NCBI GenBank assembly: GCA_003024985.2
Contig: PXIH01S0000025.1
Strand: one strand, 5' to 3'
Origin: Euperipatoides rowelli
Lineage: Eukaryota > Onychophora > Udeonychophora > Euonychophora > Peripatopsidae
DNA length: 10,787 bases
In this document: in pieces, positions 1-6,905 of the stretch
Position numbering within the stretch: position 1 is the stretch's first letter
Layout of the letters: every line of letters begins with the position of its first letter
Notes under the pieces: model-generated
Databases searched by the model: none
Seen by the model: only the letters and a program-made list of their open reading frames with translations
What the model was told of the DNA's origin: nothing
Made by a program: the position numbers and the translations under genes

Positions 1-592
1 CATCAGAATTAGGCATCTATTACTCAAAGATAATCATTTCGTTTAGTTATTAAATTTTATCAGCATGTTTTTTTTTTTTTTTTTTACCACTAATTTCCAT
101 TAGTTTGGCTAATTTTTCGGATGCTGAAATAAAGTACTAAAAAAAAACTCTTGTATTAAGGAATTACAATTCAAAAATATACAATTTACTAACCAAAAAT
201 TATATAAAAATACCTTATTATACACTAAATAAGATTACTTTTGCATTCAGTCTTAGGCTTATTAGATATCCTTTGCATATAACATTAAGCTACCTACTGT
301 AGGCCTATACAGTATATTGGCATGCTTTAATTAAACTATGAGATCACTATTGCAAATATTATTTAATTTAATTTAAAATTGTAACTAAAATACTGACTAA
401 TTTCTTAAAATATTAGTTTTAATTGCAAACTTATAAACGTTAGTAAATAAGTTACAATATATTGAGTTATATATCATTCCCTCTTTAACTAATTTTCAAT
501 TTCATTTAAAAATTTAATCAAACATGCTTATTTTGTTTTTGAAGCTTAAATTTTAGTAATTAAATTATAATTAATTAATAGTTGTTACTATT
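1..592. other. A+T-rich non-coding stretch
   Basis: No open frame of useful length and no recognisable motif. The segment holds an 18-base T run at 68-85 and many short A/T runs. The last 20 bases contain a small palindromic stretch (AATAGT...ACTATT) just before the foldback that starts at 593. Intergenic or intronic DNA is the simplest reading. Confidence 0.6.
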
Positions 593-704
593 AATAAGGA
601 AAGGTCTGGCCTGTGAAATCCGGTAGTAACCATCAATCGTCAAGGCACACCAATAATTATTTTAGAAATAATTATTAGTGTGCTTGGTTAACTATTTCCT
701 TATT
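593..704. repeat. Interrupted 112-bp foldback (inverted repeat)
   Basis: The right arm, 666-704, is continuous and pairs with three blocks of the left arm. The inner block 643-662 pairs with 666-685 around a 3-base loop, with one C/A mismatch and one G/T wobble. The middle block 624-631 pairs with 686-694 with one bulged base. The outer block 593-602 pairs with 695-704 as ten perfect pairs. The left arm therefore carries two unpaired insertions of about 21 bases (603-623) and 11 bases (632-642). The pairing is seen directly. Its nature is inferred: a small foldback MITE with later insertions, or a locus transcribed into a hairpin RNA. I could not identify a target-site duplication or a known family. 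Confidence 0.7.
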
Positions 705-706
705 TT

Positions 707-721
707 GGGCCTCCGTGGCCC
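707..721. repeat. Short GC-rich hairpin
   Basis: GGGCC and GGCCC form a perfect 5-bp stem around TCCGT, immediately to the right of the large foldback. It stands out from A/T-rich surroundings. It may be part of the same element; no function can be assigned. Confidence 0.45.
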
Positions 722-1950
722 GTCCTATGATCATTCTTGTGCTCCTATCGATTATCTTCCGTAATTGTCCTCACTTAATCAGTTGCTTTCATTACTTTTT
801 TTTCTTCTGTTCTTTTTATTCATTTGTTGTTTCCTTTTACCTTTGAAAATTCTTCAAACCAGATTTTCCCGCTATGTTTTTGAAAAGGCCTCCATTGTAC
901 ACTCTTGCTGGTTTCATGTCCAACGACTTAAAAAAAGTTTGGTCAAGTGTGGCCAAGGTAAATCAAATTCAATACATGTAATTTCCGACATTTTTAAATA
1001 GAAATAATAAAGATAATAATATACTGATGTGGTAATCTAGTATTGAACAAGGTTAAATGCAGATGCACTTACTCACCAGGACTGGTATATGGCAGTCGGA
1101 AAAGAAGGAAAGACTAGTTCAGCACAAAAATGATGTCATTGGCATCTATTAAAAGTGAAATTTTTTTAGATTGTTATGTTATAGATCACTAGGGGAAATA
1201 GTTATAAACTATTAAGAATCCATCACAAAACAAGGTTACGTGCTAATTTCTTTTCTGTTAGAGTTGTTAACTGGTAGAATTTTTTGAGTGCAGACATAGT
1301 TGGTTCAAATAACAATGACAAGTTTAAGAGTAACATCAAGTTTAAACAGTTGATATAAAGTGTACATCTGAAAAGCCTATGACTATTAGCTTGTGAATTA
1401 ATAATAACTGGCAAATAAGTCCGTTACACGGGCATCAACCAATTTTTTTTTTGTTTAAGTACTTTTTATGTCAGAGAAAACACCACATAAAATTTCTAAA
1501 AATAGTTCCCATGCCGATCTTTTTTAAAGTCCGTTAAACCTTTTGAAAAAAAAAAAGTGTTGAATAAGCCTGTTAGATGGCACTGTTACTAGCTTCGNNA
1601 CAGGCTATTCCAATTAGTATTTAGGATAATAATAATTCTATGTTTATAATGAATTAAAAATATTAAAAAACAAAATCAATTAAATCATTTGCAATATACA
1701 ATATTATTTTGCAATTTCTATTATTTGATAGTTATAAAATAAATCATACAAAAGGTATACAAAATAAAAATGTATTTTTAAAAATTTGTGTCTTTTGGTT
1801 ACAAAGGTTAAAGTTCATAACTTTATACCTTCATGTTTCAACTATGTTTGTTTAGCATTCTTTGTAAAACTTTAACAAATTCCTAAGTTCTAGACAGAAA
1901 TTTTAGATGGAAAGAATAAAATAATAAATGAAAAACAGCAATTCATTGTT
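722..1950. other. Unassigned A+T-rich stretch
   Basis: Open frames here (for example about 765-1001 on + and 1223-1414 on -) translate to low-complexity, Leu/Phe/Lys-rich sequence without domains, and the first lacks an ATG start. No transposase or reverse transcriptase homology is visible. A related pair of short repeats and a hairpin lie at 1413-1609 and are listed separately. Confidence 0.5.
1563..1609. repeat. Hairpin with undetermined bases at its inner edge
   Basis: AATAAGCCTGT (1563-1573) pairs with ACAGGCTATT (1600-1609), ten pairs with one bulged A. The two undetermined bases, 1598-1599, sit directly inside the right arm. A related stretch, AAATAAGTCCGTTACACGGG at about 1413, matches the left arm and following bases (GAATAAGCCTGTTAGATGG) at roughly three quarters of positions. 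This suggests two diverged copies of a short repeat. No family assigned. Confidence 0.4.
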
Positions 1951-2115
1951 AAAGTAACTTAGCTTATAAAAGTAACTTTAGTAAATGTACTGGATTATTA
2001 TATTCATCATGAGTATAAGTTACGCTGCCAAAAATTTATTTTTGTTATTAAGTTATTCGAAAAAATAATTAGTTACAGTAATTCGTGACTTTTAAAAAGT
2101 TACTCCCCAACACTG
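1951..2115 (-). mobile_element. Putative hAT-like transposon end, partial
   Basis: The segment ends at 2115 with GTTACTCCCCAACACTG (2099-2115), whose reverse complement begins CAGTGTTGGGGAGTAAC. From memory, this start is typical of a group of non-autonomous hAT-like DNA transposons whose ends carry repeated GTAAC/GTTAC words. Here GTAAC lies at 1954-1958 and 1972-1976, and GTTAC at 2019-2023, 2072-2076 and 2099-2103, so the words invert across the segment. If the terminus is real, the flanking 8-bp target duplication would start at 2116. I found no partner terminus upstream, so the element is truncated or its far end has decayed. The left limit given is only where the GTAAC words begin. Confidence 0.5.
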
Positions 2116-2160
2116 CCATATTTTACGTTTAGTACTTCACTGTAAGGAGCTGTAAGATGA

Positions 2161-2585
2161 AAGAGACCTGCGATGTCCTATGGTGAGGAGACATGGCCCC
2201 TTACAAAAGCCCAGGAGAGAAATTTGGAGTTGCAGAATTGAAAATGTTGAGATAAATGAGCAGGGTGACAAGGACGGATAGGATCAGGAATTAATACATT
2301 ACAGGAACAGTCAAGGTGGGGCCAATGACTGAGTAGAAAGATACAGGAAAGTAGACTTAGATGGTTTGGGCATGTGGAGCGGAGGGATGAAGAGTATGTA
2401 GGGAAAAGAGTAACGATGATGGAAGTGGCAAGAAAGAGGAAGACACAAAATAAAATGGATGGATAGAGTGGAGGAAGACCTGAAAGAGAAAGGATGGAGG
2501 AGGGGAGAAGCTATGGATAGGAAAAGATGGAAAAGAAAAATCAGAGGTGAACACTGAACACATAAAGAAATGGGAAAAGGTGTAA
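2161..2585 (+). pseudogene. LINE (non-LTR retrotransposon) ORF2 C-terminal remnant
   Basis: Read across frameshifts, this gives the tail that follows the reverse transcriptase domain in many animal LINEs. It begins with KRPAMSYGEETWPL (from 2161), continues with VAELKMLR, VTRTDRIRN and TVKVGPMTE (about 2230-2333), then RLRWFGHVERRDEEYVGKR (from 2353), WMDRVEEDLKEKG (from about 2447), and ends NTEHIKKWEKV followed by TAA at 2583-2585. The conserved W-F-GHV-R, R-K-R and W-D--EDL blocks are all recognisable. In-frame stops at 2253-2255, 2292-2294 and 2334-2336 and frame changes near 2229, 2338, 2445 and 2555 show it is dead. Fingers and palm of the reverse transcriptase, including the YxDD motif, and any endonuclease are absent, as in a 5'-truncated copy. 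The clade cannot be fixed from the tail alone. Sequence after 2585 may be the element's 3' UTR. Confidence 0.88.
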
Positions 2586-3462
2586 ATAAAGAAGAGTAGT
2601 TTAGTGTAAGGCAGCCTATAGATTACACCTAAATTAATAATGTGGTCCTTTGGGAAAGGCTTAGTCACCAATGACATCATGAAAACAATTTTTTTTTTCT
2701 TTAATTGGAAAAAAAAAAACTCTAAACCATTGACCTTTAATTTTAAGCATAAATATTGAAATTCTATTTTAATAAGATGAAAATATTAGGCTATGTTTTA
2801 TTATTTTTTTTCTAAAATATATTGGAGATTTATTTTGGTATAATAAGAGTTTTCTTTATCTATTATTGTTAAAGAGCAGAATACATTATTCCACAACTTC
2901 AATTATGAACATTTTATATTTCTAAACATTTGAATGTTTAAGTTAATCTATTGTCCAGATTCTTTATTGTTTTTTTTTAAAAAATTCATATTTAGAATGA
3001 TGAATCATAACATACATATCTAAGTTGGCAAAATATATATCTAACAATAATATAGCTAAAAATAGAATCATTATTTATTTTAATTCCAAACAAATAATTG
3101 AATGCTAAAAATTTTCCAATAAATATATTTTTCTTGTTGAATATATTAAAACTAGTGATTTTTCAATCCTTTCAATGGTTTTTAATTTTAATTGCATACA
3201 TTTCAAGTACTTAATGTACTCATTTCAATGTAGTTAGAATACTTTAAAATTCTATTAGATTGAACAATAGATTGATGCACATTAATAATTTACAGAGTTT
3301 AACACTTCTTATTCTAAACAATAGGAACTTTATTTTTATTATAGATATACATTCATTAAATAAAATCAAAGTTATAAATGACAATCTAATAATAAAGATA
3401 GATACATTTTGTCAAAGCCTCAATATTCAACTGGAAGTCCCGCCATCAGATACAGAAATTTG
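2586..3462. other. Unassigned A+T-rich stretch
   Basis: The first part, to about 2700, may be the 3' UTR of the LINE fragment, but no clear poly-A or short-repeat tail marks its end. There is a T/A-rich patch at 2689-2720. The remainder is A+T-rich with one unremarkable open frame (3260-3463, + strand) rich in Ile, Asn and Leu and without a recognisable domain, which I do not call a gene. Confidence 0.5.
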
Positions 3463-3504
3463 ACAGTTTGGGTATACCTGGACTCAATGGCATATGGTGG
3501 GGTC

Positions 3505-3524
3505 GGGGTTAACCCCCCCCCCCC
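3505..3524. repeat. GGGGTTAACCCC palindrome running into C12
   Basis: Four G, TTAA, then twelve consecutive C (3513-3524), directly followed by A and eight T. It can fold on itself and is prone to replication slippage, so its exact length may be uncertain in the assembly. Confidence 0.7.
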
Positions 3525-3540
3525 ATTTTTTTTCAAATGT

Positions 3541-3642
3541 TACCTAGAGGTAACAAAATGTCCTGTCAACCACAAAAATCTTATCTAATTGTACCCAAAG
3601 GTAACAAAATTTCCTGTCAACCAACAACAACAAAAAAAAAAA
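3541..3642. repeat. Two-copy 51-bp tandem repeat
   Basis: TACCTAGAGGTAACAAAATG (from 3541) and TACCCAAAGGTAACAAAATT (from 3592) begin units 51 bp apart. Both contain GGTAACAAAA, one variable base, then TCCTGTCAACCA. The first ten bases differ at a few positions and the 3' part of the second unit has become an A/C-rich run (about 3620-3641). Non-coding minisatellite-like duplication. Confidence 0.75.
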
Positions 3643-3696
3643 GCTTCTCAAATTTTTAACTTCTAAAATTCAACAGTTTTCCCTAGCCTGGACTCA

Positions 3697-4430
3697 TGTT
3701 AATCAAATGTGAGTTATTATTTTCAAAATGATATTTTAATTTGGGAAATTTAAAAAAATGAAGAGAACTACATTATATGTTTCAATTATTAAATGTCATT
3801 CTTTTATTGAATTGTCATTCATAAAAAAAAAAAAAACATGCAAATAATGCACATGTGACTAAAAACACCACAGAAAGTCAACATTTAGGTCAGCTAAATC
3901 TAGTATTGTAAGAAATGCACAGACCAGTTGAATTCACAGAACATCTGCTAGGATCTTTTTATAGAACCTTATACAGTATTTAAAATGCATATTAATAAGT
4001 GGACACTGTGCACTTGACAATTTATGGCTGCTGAACATATGACTATCCCATACAACTGATAATCAAATTCTTTTAATAATGAATGAATACTAATCGAGTG
4101 AATGTCATAATCGAACACTCATTAGACAATCTTAGAAGTAATCTTCTTATTATATAATTGAGTAAGGATCACTCCTCTTTTAAAGATGTGATTGCCTATA
4201 ATGTGAGTTTATTATTATAAATCAATAAAAAAAATAATCTAAATGTGTGAGGTATATGCGAGTAAAAGTCACATTATTATAATAATTATTTTCTTTATAT
4301 GATACTGTATACTGTAATAAAGATAATAAAAAGTGAATAATTTTTTTCTTTTGAATATTTTGAAACATTTAGATTTATATTTAAAATCGTTTTTGCAACT
4401 AACATTTTTTTTCGTTTATTAAAAAAATAA
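3697..4430. other. Unassigned A+T-rich stretch
   Basis: No open frame or homology worth calling. It holds a 14-base A run near 3823-3836 and scattered A/T-rich near-palindromes around 4260-4330. Nothing suggests an RNA gene. Confidence 0.5.
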
Positions 4431-4433
4431 ATG

Positions 4434-4507
4434 GGAGAGGGGAAGGAGAAAATGGGTTAGGAGAGGGGTATTAGGGAGGGGTATCAGGTAGGCGGGTGAA
4501 GGGTGGG
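4434..4507 (+). repeat. G-rich, purine-rich tract with quadruplex potential
   Basis: The + strand carries G runs at 4454-4456, 4465-4468, 4474-4476, 4478-4481, 4494-4496, 4501-4503 and 4505-4507. The first four are separated by 8, 5 and 1 bases and the last three by 4 and 1, so an intramolecular G-quadruplex is plausible though not canonical throughout. The tract sits abruptly in A/T-rich DNA. It may be a decayed (GGGGTAT)-like simple repeat; no promoter or gene is visible beside it. Confidence 0.55.
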
Positions 4508-4509
4508 TG

Positions 4510-4557
4510 AACTAGAGCCCATTGTATTTCAATTTACAAAGGGCTTTTCCGCTAGTT
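4510..4557. repeat. Two-part stem-loop beside the G-rich tract
   Basis: AACTAG (4510-4515) pairs with CTAGTT (4552-4557) and AGCCC (4516-4520) pairs with GGGCT (4541-4545), with TTTCCG (4546-4551) as a one-sided bulge and a 20-base loop. It starts three bases after the last G run. It could be the end of an unrecognised element. Confidence 0.5.
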
Positions 4558-5283
4558 TGTAATAAATGAACATTCTATTAGTTATGAATGGTTGTATTTA
4601 GATATATGTTCATAATGTGTTCATGGAACACCTAAAAAGGATTTGTGGCATTTGAACTGAACAGAACAGACTTCTGAATAATAAGATAGTCATACATTAA
4701 ACTTTAANATTTTTAATCTGCCAATTCTTACAGTGCACAATTAAACATAATCATGTATATTATTATCAATGAAGGGATGAACTATTGTTTAGTTTTGAAA
4801 ATTTCACGATTATCCTTGTACTCAGTTCCATGTTTAAAGGGTTAAAGAGAGATTAAATTTTTGTGGAAATAGTCAGAATTAAGTTATAAAATAAATGAAA
4901 CGGTAGTAATTTCATTTTTGACAGGTATATTAGGTTTGAACTATAGCTAGCATAATGCTATACATTTATTAAAAAAGATTTCTTCAATTTATTAGGAATT
5001 TTTAAATTATTTTCATATATAGACAGCCAATTTCATTGCTTGATAATACAGGGCTAGACATAATTAAATCAGGTATAGAATAGCAGATAATTAAACTTGA
5101 TTAGTCACCTGAAATTGATAGCCCAGTAAAAGGATGCTAAGGCAAATTTATCTGATTCTATAGTTTAATCATATTAAGTTTTATATGCTTAGGTTAAAGA
5201 TACTCAAGTCTATTTTTGCAGTACATTAAAAATGTTTCCAAGGAAATAATTGTTTTTTATTTTAATTTTTCGGTCCGCTACAT
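4558..5283. other. Unassigned A+T-rich stretch
   Basis: No gene recognised. A perfect short hairpin, GTGTTC-ATG-GAACAC, lies at 4617-4631. One undetermined base is at 4708. Otherwise ordinary A/T-rich non-coding sequence. Confidence 0.5.
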
Positions 5284-5634
5284 TTGAGATAAAGAAATTC
5301 TCTATTTACTGTGACTTCCATAGAGACCAGTCTACTAATGGATTTCTGGATTGTGGTTCTTCTTATTTTATCTTTGTGATAAAGAAATTCTCCTTTTGCA
5401 CTCAGTAACTTCCATAATGGTCAAATAGCAGGGACAACCTTGCTGGACTATAGTCTGTTGTTGTCCGTCATATTTGTATTTGTATTTGAATTTGCATTTG
5501 TGGTTCTTTTCATTTTATCTTTGTGATAAGAAATCCTTCATTAATTTTGTTGTGATTTTTATAATGATCTATCTACTTATGGATTGACATTAAGTGGTTC
5601 ACCTTATTTTTCTTTGTGATAAAGAAATAGCTTG
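5284..5634. repeat. Degenerate tandem array, unit about 92 bp, four copies
   Basis: The anchor GATAAAGAAAT (or GATAAGAAAT) recurs at 5287, 5378, 5525 and 5618, giving spacings of 91, 147 and 93. Units also share GTGGTTC, TTATTTTATCTTTGT before the anchor, a TGACTTCCATA-type segment about 25 bp after it, and TCTACTAATGGATT. The first copy lacks its upstream half and the last its downstream half. The long second interval is explained by about 55 extra bases, including a hexanucleotide microsatellite. No copy has an open frame, so this is a minisatellite or an ancient local amplification rather than a repeat protein. Confidence 0.8.
5471..5500. repeat. Hexanucleotide microsatellite (TATTTG)5
   Basis: Three exact TATTTG units (5471-5488) are followed by AATTTG and CATTTG. 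It lies inside the enlarged second unit of the 92-bp array, next to a segment with a GACTATAGTC palindrome (about 5443-5452) flanked by GGACAAC and GTTGTCC. These features account for the extra length of that unit. Confidence 0.75.
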
Positions 5635-6367
5635 CATGTGTAATATCTAACTTTAACACCAATATGTTTTCAATGTACGAGTTAAAGAAAATATCATGTC
5701 TGCTTAGCATTTAGTCACTCTCCGATGCACAAATTGTAATGTATTTATAATGGAAGGTCTTAATGCCCGGATCCGAGTGAATAGATTAAAACTAAAAAGA
5801 TGTAAGGTTTAACTAAGAGGTCAACAGAGTGATTATCCCATTGCTCTATATCCCACATTGCAATATTTTTAATATTAATCACTGAGCTTCTATTGGGATT
5901 ATAAAATGCATACTCTGTCATTTTCTTATTTTACAATGAATATGAGCAAAAGTGAATTGCTGCTACCATGACAACACAGCTAGTCAGCCATTTCCTGATT
6001 CTACAATATTTTCTTCTTCTTGCATTTCTATTTTGTGAGAAAAAAAAAGACTATCACAAAGCATGAATAGTTAAATTTGGAAAATAGGTTTTAGGCTTCT
6101 GTCATACATAGCATTTTTTTTAATGTAAGGGTCCTATGTCAGGTTTGAAATCCACACGTTCAATTAAAAACGTGGAGGTCTCAAATGTACTAGAAATTTC
6201 CATAAATTGACTATAAATAAACTTTATAGACATTCAGTAGGTGGAATTATTTGTATGTTTTTATTCCTGTGTATGTAATGATTTTTCAAGATAAAGATTA
6301 ATGATAATTTAATTAATAAATAATTTTACACTTATATTAATTTTTTTTATTTGAATATTACAAAACA
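5635..6367. other. Unassigned A+T-rich stretch
   Basis: No gene recognised. A small bulged hairpin pairs TCCACACGTT (6151-6160) with AACGTGGA (6169-6176). The mariner-like element begins at the right edge. Confidence 0.5.
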
Positions 6368-6383
6368 TACAGTGTGTCCGAGA
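6368..6383 (+). repeat. Mariner-like 5' terminus with TA target dinucleotide
   Basis: TA (6368-6369) is followed by CAGTGTGTCCGAGA (6370-6383), the usual shape of a Tc1/mariner-superfamily end: TA target site, then a CAGTG-type inverted repeat. It lies about 157 bp before the likely transposase start, a normal 5' UTR length for these elements. The matching inverted copy was not found downstream, so only one terminus is supported. Confidence 0.65.
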
Positions 6384-6905
6384 ATGACCTTTATGATAAT
6401 GATTTAACATAACTCACAAACTAAAAGTCGTATCCACAAAATTGTTTGCTGCAATTTGTTTATTAACACAAAATGTTATTGTTTATTTTGTTCAATAGAT
6501 GGCACCACAGAGCATTTTTAATGAAAATGGTGTCCATGCAAGAGAAAACACAAAGTGTTCTTTGGCTGGCCAAAACGAAATCTGCAGTAACTGTCCAACG
6601 CAAATATCAAACAGTGTATGGGGAAGAACCATCCAGTGTACCTACAATTTATGCATGGATGAAGAAGTTTAAGGAGACTGGAAGTTTACCGCAGGTTAAA
6701 GTTCAAGGTCATGCTTCATCATCACCTCACGCTGGCCTAACCCACATGATTCTTGTGTAAGGTTATGTTAAGGACATAGTTTACTGCACATCTGTACCAA
6801 ATCTTAATGTCCTTAAGACACGACTAACAGACAGCATAGGTACCTTGTTGAAGGATAAGCTGTCAAGACCATAACAAGAAATTGAGTTACCTTGATGTGC
6901 CTCCG
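6370..6905 (+). mobile_element. Internally deleted Tc1/mariner-superfamily element (DUF4817 type)
   Basis: The element consists of a 5' terminal repeat, an untranslated leader, the transposase N-terminus and a short C-terminal block, with the catalytic core missing. At about 0.54 kb of recognisable sequence it is far shorter than intact relatives, which are generally over 1 kb. Without a catalytic domain it cannot move itself, though a related active transposase might once have mobilised it. The right boundary is uncertain: 6905 is where transposase similarity fades, and no inverted partner of CAGTGTGTCC was found further right, so the 3' end is lost or heavily diverged. Confidence 0.75.
6527..6901 (+). 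pseudogene. Broken mariner-like transposase, N-terminal HTH kept, catalytic core lost
   Basis: The start at 6527 is chosen because MVSMQEKTQSVLW resembles the family's usual beginning; an upstream in-frame ATG at 6473 would add 18 unlikely residues. Residues 3-52 (MQEK... through FKETGSL) form the DUF4817 helix-turn-helix domain used for binding the element's ends. Around residues 60-65 the sequence still resembles the basic linker after the domain. It then jumps to a degraded copy of the block holding the last catalytic acidic residue (about 6734-6757), hits TAA at 6758-6760, and continues in the same frame as GYVKDIVY, VPNLNVLKTRLTDSI and LLKDKL, matching the family's C-terminus. A second stop at 6872-6874 and a frameshift near 6888 follow. 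The first two catalytic aspartates and everything between are gone. This is a fossil, not a functional gene. Confidence 0.85.

Larger units (their letters stand above)
3463..3696. repeat. Repeat-rich block bounded by imperfect direct repeats
   Basis: Two 24-base stretches beginning ACAGTTT and ending CCTGGACTCA (about 3463-3486 and 3673-3696) agree at 17 of 24 positions and bracket about 186 bp. Inside lie a GGGGTTAACCCC palindrome (3505-3516), the poly-C run, a T8 run, and a two-copy 51-bp tandem repeat. The bracketing could be remnants of a larger duplication or old insertion flanks. No transposon family is recognised. Confidence 0.45.

Noticed and set aside
707-760. tRNA-like or SINE promoter reading of the GGGCCTCCGTGGCC stretch
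   Set aside because: No box A/box B pair at proper spacing and no cloverleaf can be drawn.
765-1001. Open frame of 78 codons on the + strand
   Set aside because: It starts at a non-ATG codon, its first third is a run of Leu and Phe from T-rich DNA, and no domain is visible.
2357-2680. 107-codon minus-strand frame rich in Ser, Pro, Phe and His
   Set aside because: It is the antisense shadow of the purine-rich LINE tail on the + strand.
1131-2681. 13-bp inverted match ATGATGTCATTGG (1131-1143) and CCAATGACATCAT (about 2669-2681)
   Set aside because: About one such match is expected by chance in a window of this size, and the flanks do not extend it.
3260-3463. 67-codon + strand frame
   Set aside because: Composition is dominated by Ile, Asn and Leu as expected from A/T-rich DNA; there is no motif or similarity.
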